Below are positions 9,363-18,710 of a stretch of 64,000 bases of DNA, one piece after another. The notes beneath the pieces are model-generated. The model did no database searches, had not been told where the DNA came from, and saw only the letters and a list, made by a program, of their open reading frames with translations. The stretch spans positions 79,230-143,229 of the forward strand of contig JAEUMT010000046.1 of the NCBI GenBank assembly GCA_016791365.1, read 5' to 3'. The first letter of the stretch is position 1. Each line of letters begins with the position of its first letter. Both the position numbers and the translations under genes were made by a program. The stretch comes from Hyphomonadaceae bacterium. Its GTDB lineage: Bacteria > Pseudomonadota > Alphaproteobacteria > Caulobacterales > Aquidulcibacteraceae.

Positions 9363-10199
9363 ATGACCTATAAGGACGTGCTCGCGCCCGTAATCGCTCT
9401 CGACGAGGATGAGCCGGCGCTCGCAGCCGCCGCGGAAATCGCGGCCAAATTCGAAGCCCACGCCACGGCCTTGATCATTGCCGTGCATCTGGCCTCGGAG
9501 TTCGAGCCCAAGCCCCGCGCGCTCTCCGAAGTCCTGGCTGACATCACCGCGGGGTCGCAGTCGCACGCGGCGTTGCTGGCGCAGGGTTTGCGCGCCTGGA
9601 TCGCGCGCGCGCCTTATCCGTTTGAAACCCGTGAAGCCACGATCGAGGACGCGGTCCGCTACGACCATATCCTGGCGCACGCCCGCGTTTCGGACCTCGT
9701 CGTCCTGGCGCAATCCAGCGGCCATGACCGCGCCCGGCGCGCGCTTGCCGAGGACATTCTGTTGAGATCGGGCCGGCCGTTGCTGCTCGTCCCCGCCGGC
9801 AAGCCCAAAGCCCGCAAATGGTCACGCGTCGCCATCGGCTGGGATGCGAAGGCCACGGCCGTGCGTGCGATCTCGGCCGCCATGCCGCTGCTCCGAAGCG
9901 CCGAGCACGTGAGCGTCGTGACGGTCGACGCCAAGCCAAGCGGCGCCGGCCACGCGCCGGCCCCCGGCCACGATCTGGCGCTCCACTTGGCGCGCCACGG
10001 CGTCCACGTTGACGTCCGCAACGTGGCAAGCGGCGGCCACAGCGATTCCAAAGCCTTGCTGGAGGAAGCGGTCGCCGTGGATGCGGACGTGCTAGTGCTG
10101 GGCGCCTACGGCCACGCGCGCGCGCAGGAATTTGTCTTCGGCGGCGTCACGCGCGACCTGCTCGCGACCTCGCCGCTACCGCTGCTGATGATGCACTAA
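9363..10199 (+). CDS. Universal stress protein, two UspA domains
   Basis: 278 residues, about twice a single UspA domain. The N-terminal half (MTYKDVLAPVIALDEDEPAL) lacks a clear nucleotide loop. The C-terminal half begins near SRVAIGWDAKATAVRAI and carries GAYGHARAQEFVFGGVTRDLL, the G-x2-G-x9-G pattern of ATP-binding USPs, though with Val where Ser/Thr is usual. It is transcribed divergently from serC and convergently with the PhzF gene. A cytoplasmic stress role is inferred from the family only. Confidence 0.9.
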   Translation: MTYKDVLAPVIALDEDEPALAAAAEIAAKFEAHATALIIAVHLASEFEPKPRALSEVLADITAGSQSHAALLAQGLRAWIARAPYPFETREATIEDAVRYDHILAHARVSDLVVLAQSSGHDRARRALAEDILLRSGRPLLLVPAGKPKARKWSRVAIGWDAKATAVRAISAAMPLLRSAEHVSVVTVDAKPSGAGHAPAPGHDLALHLARHGVHVDVRNVASGGHSDSKALLEEAVAVDADVLVLGAYGHARAQEFVFGGVTRDLLATSPLPLLMMH

Positions 10200-10205
10200 G
10201 CCGCG

Positions 10206-11213
10206 CTAGCCCTCGCCGGTCAGGATGATGCGCGGCGCCTGCGGAATATCGTCCGGGGGCGCCGGGTGGGACGTTGGCGGCGGCAACGCCTCCGTGGGAG
10301 CGATCTGCTCCTCGAAAATCGCCGGCAGCTGCTTGACCGCGCGCGCGCGGCGTTTCTTGCGCTTGGGCGCTTCGGGGTGTTCGTCGACACGATTGTGAAC
10401 CCGCGCCAGCGCCGGATCGAGTTCGCCGCGCAAATACACCGAAACCTGCCCCAGCAGACGCACGCTTGAGAGTGTCTGGATCGCGCGCATATAGCCGCCG
10501 CGCTTCGACGCCTGAAATCCGACCACGCTTTCAAGATCGAAGCGATCGCACCAATACGGCGCGAGATCGGCAAACGACGAACCCGTCACCGGATCCTCGT
10601 CAATGCCAACACCGGGACAAAAGAAGCGCGACACAAAATCGTAAGGCTGCCCCTCGTCTGCCGGGGCCGTAACGCCGATCATACCTTGGCGCGGTCCGCG
10701 CACCGCCAAATTCAGCGCCGGAAAGTCCGGCTTCAAGCCGCGCAGCGTCGCTTCGTCCTCAACGACGACATTGGCGTATTCGCCGATAAACGCATCGACG
10801 ATCTCCACGCCGCCCAAGGCCGCGCTGATACTGTCGTCCGGCGTCCACGGCGTCCGCTGACGGCGCGGCAGATCGAGCGTGTAGCCCTCCGGCGTGCCGC
10901 GCACGACCAAAGCGCCAGCGTGTGTGTCGAACACAACGACCTCAAGTCCTTCGCCGATCTCGCTCAGCAGCATCGCGCCGGCGGCCAACGTCGCGTGTCC
11001 GCAAAGCGGCACTTCCGTCGCCGGCGTAAACCAGCGCAGCTGGAAATTGCCCTTCAGCCCCGTCGGCACCACGAACGCCGTTTCCGAAAGCCGGTTCTCT
11101 GTCGCGATGGCCTGCAACACGCCGTCAGGCAGCCAGCGTTCAAGCGGCACCACCGCGGCCGGGTTGCCGGTGAAGACGCGGTCCGTGAAGGCGTGCACGA
11201 TCCAGATTTTCAT
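10206..11213 (-). CDS. PhzF family isomerase/epimerase with extra C-terminal tail
   Basis: 335 residues. The family core is clear: FTGNPAAVV, the catalytic glutamate in NRLSETAFV, CGHATLAAGAM, and GIDEDPVTGSSFADLAPYW. PhzF-type proteins catalyse isomerisations of small carboxylic acids; most members, like this one, have no assigned substrate. The core ends near residue 270. The remaining ~65 residues form a basic then Pro-rich tail (RKKRRARAVKQLP... PPPTSHPAPPDD) that I do not recognise. No phenazine genes lie nearby, so a phenazine role is unlikely. Confidence 0.85.
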   Translation of the reverse strand: MKIWIVHAFTDRVFTGNPAAVVPLERWLPDGVLQAIATENRLSETAFVVPTGLKGNFQLRWFTPATEVPLCGHATLAAGAMLLSEIGEGLEVVVFDTHAGALVVRGTPEGYTLDLPRRQRTPWTPDDSISAALGGVEIVDAFIGEYANVVVEDEATLRGLKPDFPALNLAVRGPRQGMIGVTAPADEGQPYDFVSRFFCPGVGIDEDPVTGSSFADLAPYWCDRFDLESVVGFQASKRGGYMRAIQTLSSVRLLGQVSVYLRGELDPALARVHNRVDEHPEAPKRKKRRARAVKQLPAIFEEQIAPTEALPPPTSHPAPPDDIPQAPRIILTGEG

Positions 11214-11284
11214 CGTGTCAGATATGAACGCTCGCCGCTAACCATGCCAGCGGCCTACGCGCGCCGGGCGGCGTCGCTCGTAAA

Positions 11285-11338
11285 CCTTCCCCTCTACGGG
11301 GAAGGTGGCGCGCGGCGCGCGACGGATGGGGTGTCAGC
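11285..11338. repeat. Palindromic repeat, family B (CTTCCCC..GGGGAAGGTGGC)
   Basis: A short hairpin (cttccc ctctac ggggaag) is followed by a GC-rich palindrome (gcgcgcggcgcgcg) and cggatggggtg. The same modular order, hairpin then gcgcgaagcgc then cggatgagg, recurs at 31264, 43472 and 43976. It lies upstream of the PhzF gene. Confidence 0.7.
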
Positions 11339-11366
11339 TCTGCGGTTTCGAAACAGCACCGCCGCT

Positions 11367-11408
11367 ACCCCCACCCCCAACCCCGCCCCGCAAGGGGGCG
11401 GGGAGTCG
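11367..11408. repeat. Palindromic repeat, family A (GACTCCCCGCCCC)
   Basis: In reverse orientation this carries ccgccccgcaagggggcgggg with flanking gagtc and a run of accccca. Copies lie at 32097 (inside ileS), 35166 and 60100. It abuts the stop codon of thiD and may serve as its terminator. Confidence 0.75.
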
Positions 11409-11409
11409 A

Positions 11410-12228
11410 TTAGGATTTGCACGGCCAGTTGTGGCCGAGCGGCTGGTGCCCCTGCCCAAACCCCGGCGCATTGCGGATTGCCTCCATAAGGTAAGCGCGC
11501 GCCTTCTCGACCGACGCCTCAAGCTCCTCGCCCCGCGAATTATAAGCGGCGATCGCCGACGCCAGCGTGCAGCCCGTGCCGTGCGTGGCCTTGGTTTCGA
11601 TGCGCGGACTTTCAAAGACACGATAGCCGCTCTGCGTCAGCAGCACGTCGCGCACCGTCGCGCCATGAATGTGTCCGCCCTTCACCAGCGCCGACCAGGC
11701 GCCCAGCCGGTTGACCAGAATATCAGCCGCTTCCATCTGGCCATCGAGATCGTGCACGTCGACTCCGGTAAGCGCCGCCGCTTCCGGCGCATTCGGCGTC
11801 ACCATCGCCGCCACCGGCATGAGCTCATTTGCGATGATCTCGATCGCATCCGCCTCAAGCAGCGACGCGCCGCCCTTCGCGATCATCACCGGGTCGAGAA
11901 TGACGGGCGCTCCATCGCCAACGGCGTACCAGGCCTCCAGCACCGCGCGCACATGATCAGCCGACCCCATCATGCCGATCTTCCAGGTATCGGCGCCGAG
12001 ATCACTCATCACCGCCTCGATTTGCGCGCGCACCGTCTCCGGCGGCACCGCATGCACGCCGGTCACGCCAAGCGTGTTTTGCACCGTGATCGCCGTCACC
12101 GCCGTCATCGCGTAGCCGCCAAGCGCCGAAACCGTCTTGATGTCAGCTTGAATGCCAGCGCCGCCGCCGGAATCCGAACCGGCGACAATCAGAACGCGCG
12201 CTTTGGGTTTGTAGGTTTCCTGTGCCAT
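11410..12228 (-). CDS. thiD: Hydroxymethylpyrimidine/phosphomethylpyrimidine kinase
   Basis: Phosphorylates HMP and HMP-P in thiamine synthesis. About 272 residues from the ATG at 12228. The substrate loop VLIVAGSDSGGGAGIQADIKT is intact, as is the anion-hole motif GTGCTLASAIAA. An upstream in-frame start adds ~24 residues that overlap the divergent kptA gene and is not preferred. The thiD and kptA start codons share the four bases CATG, so each promoter must lie inside the other gene. No TPP riboswitch can fit in the missing leader. Confidence 0.93.
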   Translation of the reverse strand: MAQETYKPKARVLIVAGSDSGGGAGIQADIKTVSALGGYAMTAVTAITVQNTLGVTGVHAVPPETVRAQIEAVMSDLGADTWKIGMMGSADHVRAVLEAWYAVGDGAPVILDPVMIAKGGASLLEADAIEIIANELMPVAAMVTPNAPEAAALTGVDVHDLDGQMEAADILVNRLGAWSALVKGGHIHGATVRDVLLTQSGYRVFESPRIETKATHGTGCTLASAIAAYNSRGEELEASVEKARAYLMEAIRNAPGFGQGHQPLGHNWPCKS

Positions 12229-12781
12229 GAGCGATGACATGGCCGACCATGCCCGCATTTCCAAGACACTTTCGTATTGGTTGCGCCATCGCCCGGACAA
12301 GGCCGCGCTCTCGCTCGACGCTCAAGGCTGGGCCGGCGTCGATGCGGTGCTGGAGGCGCTACGCGTACGGGGCGTCTGCCACGATTTTGAAACGCTCCTC
12401 GCCGTCGTCGAACAAAACGACAAGCAGCGTTTCGAATTCACGCCAGATCTCGCGCAAATCCGCGCCAGGCAGGGCCATTCAATCGCCGTTGAACTCGCGC
12501 TCCCGCCCACGCCGCCGCCAAAGGCGCTCTACCACGGCACTGTCGAGCGCTTCCTGGAAGCAATCATGGCGCAAGGCCTCAGCAGGATGCGCCGCCATCA
12601 CGTTCATTTCTCGGCCGATGCCGAAACCGCTCATCGCGTCGGCGCGCGGCGCGGACGGGCCATCATTCTGATCGTGGACGCCGCCGCCATGCAGGCCGAC
12701 GGGCACATTTTCCATGTGACTGAAAATGGCGTTTGGCTCACCGCCAGCGTTCCAGCGCGATACCTAAAGCGCCTCGCCTAG
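12227..12781 (+). CDS. kptA: RNA 2'-phosphotransferase, Tpt1/KptA family
   Basis: Removes a 2'-phosphate from RNA using NAD+, the healing step that follows some tRNA ligations. 184 residues, the usual bacterial length. The N-terminal winged-helix part starts ISKTLSYWLRHRPDKAALSLDAQGW. The ADP-ribosyl-transfer part shows RRHHVHFSADAETAHRVGARRG, then FHVTENGVWLTASVPARYL, all typical. Start codons at 12227 or 12239 are both possible. An rtcB ligase gene lies about 7 kb away, but bacterial RtcB leaves no 2'-phosphate, so a direct partnership is doubtful. Confidence 0.92.
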   Translation: MSDDMADHARISKTLSYWLRHRPDKAALSLDAQGWAGVDAVLEALRVRGVCHDFETLLAVVEQNDKQRFEFTPDLAQIRARQGHSIAVELALPPTPPPKALYHGTVERFLEAIMAQGLSRMRRHHVHFSADAETAHRVGARRGRAIILIVDAAAMQADGHIFHVTENGVWLTASVPARYLKRLA

Positions 12782-12784
12782 CCG

Positions 12785-13081
12785 CTATTGCGGATTGCGC
12801 TCGTGCAGGAACGTCACCTGCTCGTAACGCCGCGCCAGATAGATCGCCGCATCAATGCGCAGCTGTCCCTCCGCATCGTTCGCCGCCGGACCTTCGGTCA
12901 TGAACGTGACCCAGCCCATCTCATCAAGATACGCGCGCGCGATCACTCTCATGCCGTCGCGCTCGAACACGTAATCCAGGAAATTATAGAACGCCGCCGG
13001 ATCGACATCGCGGTCATCGTCGATGCGGTGAACGATGGATACCGGCTCGATCGGATCTGACTTGGATTCAGGCGCGTCCAT
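12785..13081 (-). CDS. Conserved-looking small protein of unknown function
   Basis: 98 residues, acidic N-terminus, no signal peptide or membrane segment. The core reads YNFLDYVFERDGMRVIARAYLDEMGWVTFM..., with an alpha/beta pattern. I do not recognise a family. It is convergent with kptA (stops 4 bases apart) and lies just downstream of folP on the same strand, 14 bases from the folP stop side, suggesting joint transcription with folP from the right. Codon use matches the neighbours, which supports a real gene. Confidence 0.6.
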   Translation of the reverse strand: MDAPESKSDPIEPVSIVHRIDDDRDVDPAAFYNFLDYVFERDGMRVIARAYLDEMGWVTFMTEGPAANDAEGQLRIDAAIYLARRYEQVTFLHERNPQ

Positions 13082-13095
13082 CCCGCTAATTTAGG

Positions 13096-13920
13096 TTAGC
13101 GGAGCGTCGCCCGCCAGACCTTCAGCGCCTGTACGGTTTCAGCCACATCGTGAACCCGCACCATCGCCGCGCCATTCTGCGCCGCCAGCAGCGCCGCCGC
13201 GATCGACCCGCCGAGCCGGTCCTTGCCCGCATCCTTCGCGCGCTCGTCGATCGCTGCGATGAAGCGCTTGCGCGAGGCGCCGAACACCACCGGCTTTCCT
13301 GTCTCTTCGGCAATGCGCCCGACATTGTTCAGCAGCGCCAGATTGTGGTCGAGCGTCTTGCCAAAGCCGATGCCCGGATCGACCCAGATATCCAACACGC
13401 CCTTGGCCTCAACCGCGGCCACACGCGCCTTCAAGAGCGCAATCACCTCCGCGACCACATCATCGTAGCGCGGATCGTTCTGCATCGTCCGCGGCTCGCC
13501 CTTCATATGCATGAGGATAACCGGACGCTGCAGCGAGACCGCGGTCTCGAGCGCACCAGCGGATTGCAGCGCGGCGACGTCGTTCCACATCGACGCGCCG
13601 GCCGAGAGCGCCGCGCGCGCCACGCCCGGCTTCATCGTGTCCACCGAAATCGGCGCCCTGGTCGCCGCGCGCAGCGCCGCGATGACCGGCACGATGCGGG
13701 CTATCTCCTCGCCCTCTTCCACCGGCGCCGCGCCCGGACGTGTCGATTCACCGCCAATGTCGATAATGTCGGCGCCGGCATCCAGCATGGCCAATGCATG
13801 TTGCGCCGCCGAGCGCTCATAAACGCCGCCATCCGAGAAGGAGTCAGGGGTCACGTTCAAGACGCCCATGACGTACGGGCCCCCCGCGATTTTCGCCGGC
13901 GGCATAACAAAACTGTTCAT
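13096..13920 (-). CDS. folP: Dihydropteroate synthase
   Basis: Condenses para-aminobenzoate with the pterin pyrophosphate in folate synthesis; the target of sulfonamides. About 274 residues from the ATG at 13920. Motifs: GVLNVTPDSFSDGG, DIGGESTRPGA, PISVDTMKPGVARAAL and DPGIGFGKTLDHN, in the correct order. A GTG at 13986 would add 22 residues with no family counterpart. Standalone, with no folate genes adjacent. Confidence 0.95.
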   Translation of the reverse strand: MNSFVMPPAKIAGGPYVMGVLNVTPDSFSDGGVYERSAAQHALAMLDAGADIIDIGGESTRPGAAPVEEGEEIARIVPVIAALRAATRAPISVDTMKPGVARAALSAGASMWNDVAALQSAGALETAVSLQRPVILMHMKGEPRTMQNDPRYDDVVAEVIALLKARVAAVEAKGVLDIWVDPGIGFGKTLDHNLALLNNVGRIAEETGKPVVFGASRKRFIAAIDERAKDAGKDRLGGSIAAALLAAQNGAAMVRVHDVAETVQALKVWRATLR

Positions 13921-14050
13921 GGTCGGCGCGGATGACAAAGCGGGCTCTCCGACACAAGCTTGACGCGCAGTTGGCGGCGCGCCCACTTGTCGCGCTCACG
14001 AAGGCGCGAGACGCAAGATCAATCGGTTGGCCGATCTCCCGCAACATGAA

Positions 14051-14554
14051 ATGTCGAGAATGCAGGGCGGCTACGCAGAAATGGACAACTGGCGGCTGAA
14101 ATACGAGCGATTGATCACGCCGGTGTTCCGCACCTACTGGCGTTTCAGCCGCTCGGCGACACTCGGCGTGCGCGGCGTCGCCACCAACGAAGCGGGCCAC
14201 GTGATGCTGGTGAAGCACACGTACCTGCGCGGCTGGCACCTTCCCGGCGGCGGCGTCGAGCGCGGCGAAACCGCGCCCTATGCGATCTCACGCGAGATGG
14301 AGGAAGAAGCCGGCGTTCAGCCGATCGATACGCCCACCATCTTTGCGCTCTATTCCAACCACTCGAACTTCGCCGGCGATCATATCGCCCTCTTCCGCGT
14401 CGGCGCCTGGAAACCCTGCCAATGGCGCGCGGGCCAGGAAATCGCCGCGCGCGGCTTCTTCGATCCCGCCAATCCGCCCGAAGGGACAACCCCGGCAACG
14501 CTCCGGCGCCTCGCCGAGGTGTTCAAAGGCGCGCCGGTAAGCGCCACCTGGTAG
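14051..14554 (+). CDS. Nudix hydrolase
   Basis: About 167 residues from the ATG at 14051 (a TTG at 14027 is an alternative start). The Nudix box is complete: GGGVERGETAPYAISREMEEEAGV matches G-x5-E-x7-REUxEExGU (the full box spans about residues 60-83). The substrate cannot be read from the box; the preceding HTYLRGWHLPGGG fits the general NTP/alcohol-pyrophosphate group. It is divergent from folP, so a folate-pathway dihydroneopterin triphosphate role is conceivable but unproven. Confidence 0.85.
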   Translation: MSRMQGGYAEMDNWRLKYERLITPVFRTYWRFSRSATLGVRGVATNEAGHVMLVKHTYLRGWHLPGGGVERGETAPYAISREMEEEAGVQPIDTPTIFALYSNHSNFAGDHIALFRVGAWKPCQWRAGQEIAARGFFDPANPPEGTTPATLRRLAEVFKGAPVSATW

Positions 14555-14620
14555 CGCGCTTGCCGGGCCATACCCCGGCGCCTATGTTGCCGCCGCACTG
14601 AAATAGGGGCGTTTTTCGCT

Positions 14621-15286
14621 ATGATGAAATGTGATGCGGCATGGCTCGGCGCGACACTTGCGCGTCTCGATCCGCAGGACATTTCGCCTGCGCTGAACCT
14701 CGGCTCTTCCACCAAAGCGTACCGCGAGAAAGAGCAACCTTACGTCAACGAACTCGTCTTCGGCCCGCTCGAGGCGCGCGGCGTGAAGGTCATCCACTCT
14801 GATCTGAAAGCCGCCGAAGGCGTCGATATCGCCGGCGACATTTTCAACGACGACGACCTTGCTAAAATTCTCGCCACCAAGCCCAAGTCCGTCATTTGCA
14901 CGCACATGTACGAGCACGTCGTCGACCGCGACGAACTCACCCGCCGCATCCTGAAGATGATCCCCGAAGGCGGTATGTTCTTCATCACCGTGCCGTCGAG
15001 CTATCACCAGCACAACGATCCCATCGACACGATGTTTCGCCCCTCGCCCGACGAACTCGCGGCGATGTTCGATGGTCAACAGATCGTCGATAAGCAGGAA
15101 CTGATCGGCGAGACCTATTGGGTCCACATCAAGAAGCGCCCGGTCACGCTCTTCTTCCGCCACTTCCTGCGCTTCTGGTTTCCGTTCTTCGGCTGGCGCC
15201 AGTGGAAGCGCTCGATGCGCAAGCTCTATTGGCTCTTCAATCACTACAAAGTCGCGGCCATCGCCGGCCGCAAGGTGACCGCCTGA
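14621..15286 (+). CDS. Class I SAM-dependent methyltransferase-like protein
   Basis: 221 residues. [13 protein letters not shown] looks like a motif-I glycine loop. [15 protein letters not shown] and [17 protein letters not shown] resemble later Rossmann strands of methyltransferases (compare the 'EHV' after motif IV). The C-terminus is rich in aromatic and basic residues ([22 protein letters not shown]), suggesting membrane contact. No acceptor can be named. It is translationally coupled to the glyoxalase-family gene: its TGA overlaps the next ATG by one base. Confidence 0.6.
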   Translation: MMKCDAAWLGATLARLDPQDISPALNLGSSTKAYREKEQPYVNELVFGPLEARGVKVIHSDLKAAEGVDIAGDIFNDDDLAKILATKPKSVICTHMYEHVVDRDELTRRILKMIPEGGMFFITVPSSYHQHNDPIDTMFRPSPDELAAMFDGQQIVDKQELIGETYWVHIKKRPVTLFFRHFLRFWFPFFGWRQWKRSMRKLYWLFNHYKVAAIAGRKVTA

Positions 15287-15726
15287 TGCGCTATCTTCAC
15301 ACCATGATCCGCGTCGGCGACCTTGAAGCCGCCACCGATTTCTTCTGCGACAAGCTCGGCCTGGTTGAGATGAATCGCTTCGACAATGAAGGCGGGCGCT
15401 TCACGCTCGTCTTTCTCGCGGCGCCCGAAGACGTCGAACTGGCGCGTGAGCGCAAAGCGCCAATGGTCGAACTCACCTACAATTGGGACGAACACGACTA
15501 TGCCGGCGGCCGCAATTTCGGCCACCTCGCCTATCGCGTGAAGGATATCTACGCGCTCTGCCAGAAGCTCATGGACAACGGCGTCACCATCAACCGCCCG
15601 CCGCGCGACGGTCACATGGCGTTCGTGCGTTCGCCGGACGGCATTTCGATCGAACTGCTGCAAGAAGGCCCGGCGCTCGCGCCGCAAGAGCCGTGGGCCT
15701 CGATGCAAAACACCGGCGCCTGGTAA
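15286..15726 (+). CDS. Glyoxalase/VOC family protein, lactoylglutathione lyase-like
   Basis: 146 residues, the length of a single-unit GloA. The N-terminus [20 protein letters not shown] holds the first metal His. [16 protein letters not shown] supplies the second His and ISIELLQ the final Glu; [12 protein letters not shown] matches the GloA loop. It probably isomerises the hemithioacetal of methylglyoxal and glutathione, which suits the glutathione peroxidase elsewhere in the window. It ends directly at a strong terminator. Confidence 0.85.
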   Translation: MRYLHTMIRVGDLEAATDFFCDKLGLVEMNRFDNEGGRFTLVFLAAPEDVELARERKAPMVELTYNWDEHDYAGGRNFGHLAYRVKDIYALCQKLMDNGVTINRPPRDGHMAFVRSPDGISIELLQEGPALAPQEPWASMQNTGAW

Positions 15727-15731
15727 GAAAA

Positions 15732-15759
15732 GGGCCGCGCTCCTTTCGAAGCGCGGCCC
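15732..15759. terminator. Rho-independent-type hairpin
   Basis: A perfect 10-bp stem, gggccgcgct / agcgcggccc, with loop cctttcga. It sits between two convergent genes and is preceded by aaaa (a U-run on the minus transcript), so it may serve both strands. Confidence 0.8.
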
Positions 15760-15781
15760 CCAACTCTGCTCTTGGCAAGTC

Positions 15782-16699
15782 TTATTGCGAGGAAATTTCC
15801 GAGACGTTGAGCACGGACGGCTGCGTCGGGCCCTCGGCATAGGTGCCGACCCAAACGTCGTACTGGCCGGACACCGGGGTCGCGAACGAGACCGACGGAT
15901 TCAGCGGGCCATTGCCGCTGTCGTCATCACACACCCAATTGCCTTCCGCGTCATTGATCACAAGCGTCGTATCGGCCTCCGAGGTGACCGAAAACACCAG
16001 CGGCAAGCCGTTCGAGCCCGCCGTCCAGTTCACACGATAATCCGGCGCGCGCGCGACCCAGCCCGTGCAATTTTCACCAACGGCCGAAGCATGAATGGTC
16101 CCGCCCGCCAGAATGTCGCTCGTGTGCGGGTCAGGCGTGAAGCCGGCGGCGAGATCGGCGACGCCATAGGCGGGCTCAAGCGAGTAGTCCGGCATGTCGC
16201 CCGAAGCGGTGTCGTCGCTGGACGTGGCGATTTCGGAAATGTGCAGCACGGCCGGTGAAAGCTCATCTTGCGCGCCGAAGCGACCAACCCAGATCTGATA
16301 GCGGCCGCGCGCCGGCTCGTTCACGGTGACCAGCGGGTTCAACGAACCGCCGCTGTCGTCGTCGCAAATCCATTGCCCGCTCGGCGTGCGAACCACCAAG
16401 GTGGAATCCACATCCGATGTCGCGCCGATATAAAGCGGGCGCCCATCCGGGCGGTAGCGCAGCGAGAACTGCGGGCGCGCGGTGACGTAGCCGGCGTTGC
16501 AATCATCGCTCGCGCGTGTCGATTCAATCGTACCGCCGGCGCTCACCGTCACTTGATGCGGATCGGGCGTGAAGCCCGCGCTCAATCGCACCTGCCCGAA
16601 CGATCCCGCCGCGCCGGTGTTGAGATTTTGCGCGTAGGCCGGCGCGGCCATGAGCGTTACGGCCGCCGCGGCGGCCATGATGCGTCCGAGTGATGACAT
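15782..16699 (-). CDS. Secreted protein with two PPC-like repeats
   Basis: 305 residues; signal peptide ending AYAQN. Two ~130-residue repeats follow, each with GFTPDPH, an AGGTI segment, a conserved Cys, SLRYR/VNWTAGS...GLPL, TLV(V/I), WxCDDDSGG/N, PLNPxVxxxxPxxGxYxxWVG and xxLxxSEI. The WVCDDDSG..G.Y.VWVG layout resembles beta-sandwich pre-peptidase C-terminal domains. Two Cys per repeat probably form a disulphide. No catalytic domain is present, so it may be a surface binding or structural protein. Confidence 0.7.
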   Translation of the reverse strand: MSSLGRIMAAAAAVTLMAAPAYAQNLNTGAAGSFGQVRLSAGFTPDPHQVTVSAGGTIESTRASDDCNAGYVTARPQFSLRYRPDGRPLYIGATSDVDSTLVVRTPSGQWICDDDSGGSLNPLVTVNEPARGRYQIWVGRFGAQDELSPAVLHISEIATSSDDTASGDMPDYSLEPAYGVADLAAGFTPDPHTSDILAGGTIHASAVGENCTGWVARAPDYRVNWTAGSNGLPLVFSVTSEADTTLVINDAEGNWVCDDDSGNGPLNPSVSFATPVSGQYDVWVGTYAEGPTQPSVLNVSEISSQ

Positions 16700-16803
16700 T
16701 TAATTCCCCGTTTCGAGTTCTCTCGCGACGCGCACTCTTCTCCCGCGCGCAGATGAAGGCAAGCGCGGAGCGAAAGAAAACAAGGCATTTTCAAGGTATT
16801 TTG

Positions 16804-18675
16804 CTACCGCCTGCCGAACAGTTTCTCGATGTCGGCAAGCTTTAGCTCGACATAAGTCGGACGGCCGTGATTGCATTGCCCCGAGAACGGCGTCGCTTCC
16901 ATTTGGCGTAGCAGCGAATTCATTTCATCGCCGGTGAGCCTGCGCCCCGCGCGCACGGAACCACGGCACGCCATCGACGAACACACCTCTTCGAGCCGCT
17001 CTTTCAGCGCATGCGCTTCGCCGAGTTCAGCGATGTCATCGGCCAGGTCTTTCAGCATGCCTGCCGCATCGATGTGCCCAAGCAAAGCCGGCGTCTCGCG
17101 CACCAGAATGGCGCCAGGTCCGAATGACTCGATCACAAGCCCAAGCTGCGCAAGCTCGTCCGCGCGCGCGACGATCGCCTCCGCTTCGCTTGGATCAAGT
17201 TCAACAACTTCAGGAATGAGCAAGCCTTGCCGGCGCACGCCGCCATTAGCCAGCATCTGCTTCATGCGCTCATAGACAAGCCGCTCGTGCGCCGCGTGCT
17301 GATCGACGATAACAATCCCGTCTTCGGTCTGCGCAACGATATAGGTCTCGTGAATCTGCGCCCGCGCCGCGCCAAGCGGAAAGAAGCGCGCGTCTTCATC
17401 ATTATGGAGCGCCGGCGTCCCTCCCGCCGGCGCCAAAGCTTCCGAAAGGACGTCAGCGTCAAACGGCGCGGCCGCGGGCGAGGACGCTCCATACTCAACC
17501 CGTCCGCTCGGCATCATGAAATCGCCAGCCGCGACGTGCTCCTCCGCCATCGCCCAAGCGGGCGCGCCAGGACGCAAGAACGGTTGCGGCGCTTCGTAAG
17601 CACGCACAGCGCCCAGCGCTGACTGCGCCGTCGTGGTCGAGGCGCGATGCCCCGCCGAAGCCAACGCATGCGAAAGCCCGCCAACGATCAGCCCGCGCAC
17701 CAGCGCCGCATCGCGAAACCGCACTTCCGTCTTGGCCGGATGCACGTTCACGTCCACCTCATCCGGCGGCAGATCAATGAACAACGCCGCCACCGGATGC
17801 CGATCGCGCGCCAGCAAATCCTGATACGCCGCCCGCACCGCGCCGACGATGAGCTTGTCCTTCACTGGCCGACCGTTGACGAACAAATGCTGATGCTCGC
17901 GCGTTCCGCGATGAAATGTCGGCAGCCCCGCAAAACCAGAAAGGCGCACGGTGTCGCGCGTCTGATCGAGCAAAATACAGTTCGGCGCAAAGTCCGCGCC
18001 CAGGATCGCGCTCAGTCGCGCGCGCCGCCCCTCATTCTCCGGATCCTTCTCCGCCGCCAGCCGCAACGACGTGCGCGCATCATGCTCCAGCGAGAACGCC
18101 ACATCCGGCCGCGCCATCGCCAAACGCTTCACGACATCGGAGACAGCCATCATCTCCGAGCGCTCGGACTTCATGAACTTCAGACGCGCCGGCGTCGCAA
18201 AGAAAAGATCGCGCACTTCAACGCGCGTGCCGCTCTCCGTCAGCGCCGCCCACGCCGCCGGCTTCACCGAATGAAGCGCGCCACCCTCGACCTCAATCGC
18301 CCACGTATCATTCACGCCCCGCGCCTTCGACGTGATCGCCAGACGCGCGACAGCGCCAATCGACGGCAACGCCTCGCCGCGAAAACCCATCGTGTGAATG
18401 TTCAGAAGATCGACATCGCCGCCCGCGCCCGCCGTCAGCTTCGAGGTCGCGTGACGCTCAACCGCCAGAGCCAGCTCATCGCGCGGAATGCCGCCGCCAT
18501 CGTCCTCAATCGAGATGAGCCCCAAGCCGCCGCGCTCAATCCGGATCGCGATGCGCTTCGCACCGGCGTCGAGGGCATTCTCCACCAGCTCCTTCACAGC
18601 AGCGGCAGGACGCTCGATCACCTCGCCCGCGGCGATGCGATTGACGGCTTCAGGAGGCAAACGGCGGATGGGCAT
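16804..18675 (-). CDS. mutL: DNA mismatch repair protein MutL
   Basis: 623 residues. N-terminal GHKL ATPase: [50 protein letters not shown]. The C-terminal domain carries [12 protein letters not shown], the DQHA-x2-E-x4-E metal-binding endonuclease motif, so this MutL nicks DNA itself, as in bacteria lacking MutH. The end [16 protein letters not shown] is the usual dimerisation/zinc-site region. It is divergent from the LOG-family gene, with a heptad-repeat hairpin in the shared promoter region. Confidence 0.97.
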   Translation of the reverse strand: MPIRRLPPEAVNRIAAGEVIERPAAAVKELVENALDAGAKRIAIRIERGGLGLISIEDDGGGIPRDELALAVERHATSKLTAGAGGDVDLLNIHTMGFRGEALPSIGAVARLAITSKARGVNDTWAIEVEGGALHSVKPAAWAALTESGTRVEVRDLFFATPARLKFMKSERSEMMAVSDVVKRLAMARPDVAFSLEHDARTSLRLAAEKDPENEGRRARLSAILGADFAPNCILLDQTRDTVRLSGFAGLPTFHRGTREHQHLFVNGRPVKDKLIVGAVRAAYQDLLARDRHPVAALFIDLPPDEVDVNVHPAKTEVRFRDAALVRGLIVGGLSHALASAGHRASTTTAQSALGAVRAYEAPQPFLRPGAPAWAMAEEHVAAGDFMMPSGRVEYGASSPAAAPFDADVLSEALAPAGGTPALHNDEDARFFPLGAARAQIHETYIVAQTEDGIVIVDQHAAHERLVYERMKQMLANGGVRRQGLLIPEVVELDPSEAEAIVARADELAQLGLVIESFGPGAILVRETPALLGHIDAAGMLKDLADDIAELGEAHALKERLEEVCSSMACRGSVRAGRRLTGDEMNSLLRQMEATPFSGQCNHGRPTYVELKLADIEKLFGRR

Positions 18676-18710
18676 GGATCAGTGGGACCCTAGCAAGGGT
18701 GCGGGTTGAT

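Noticed and set aside
10206..11213. Phenazine biosynthesis locus
   Set aside because: Only a PhzF-like gene is present; the other phenazine genes are absent and PhzF homologues are widespread with other roles.
12200..12260. TPP riboswitch upstream of thiD
   Set aside because: The divergent kptA gene begins at the same bases and no conserved thi-box sequence (CTGAGA, ACYTGA) is visible.
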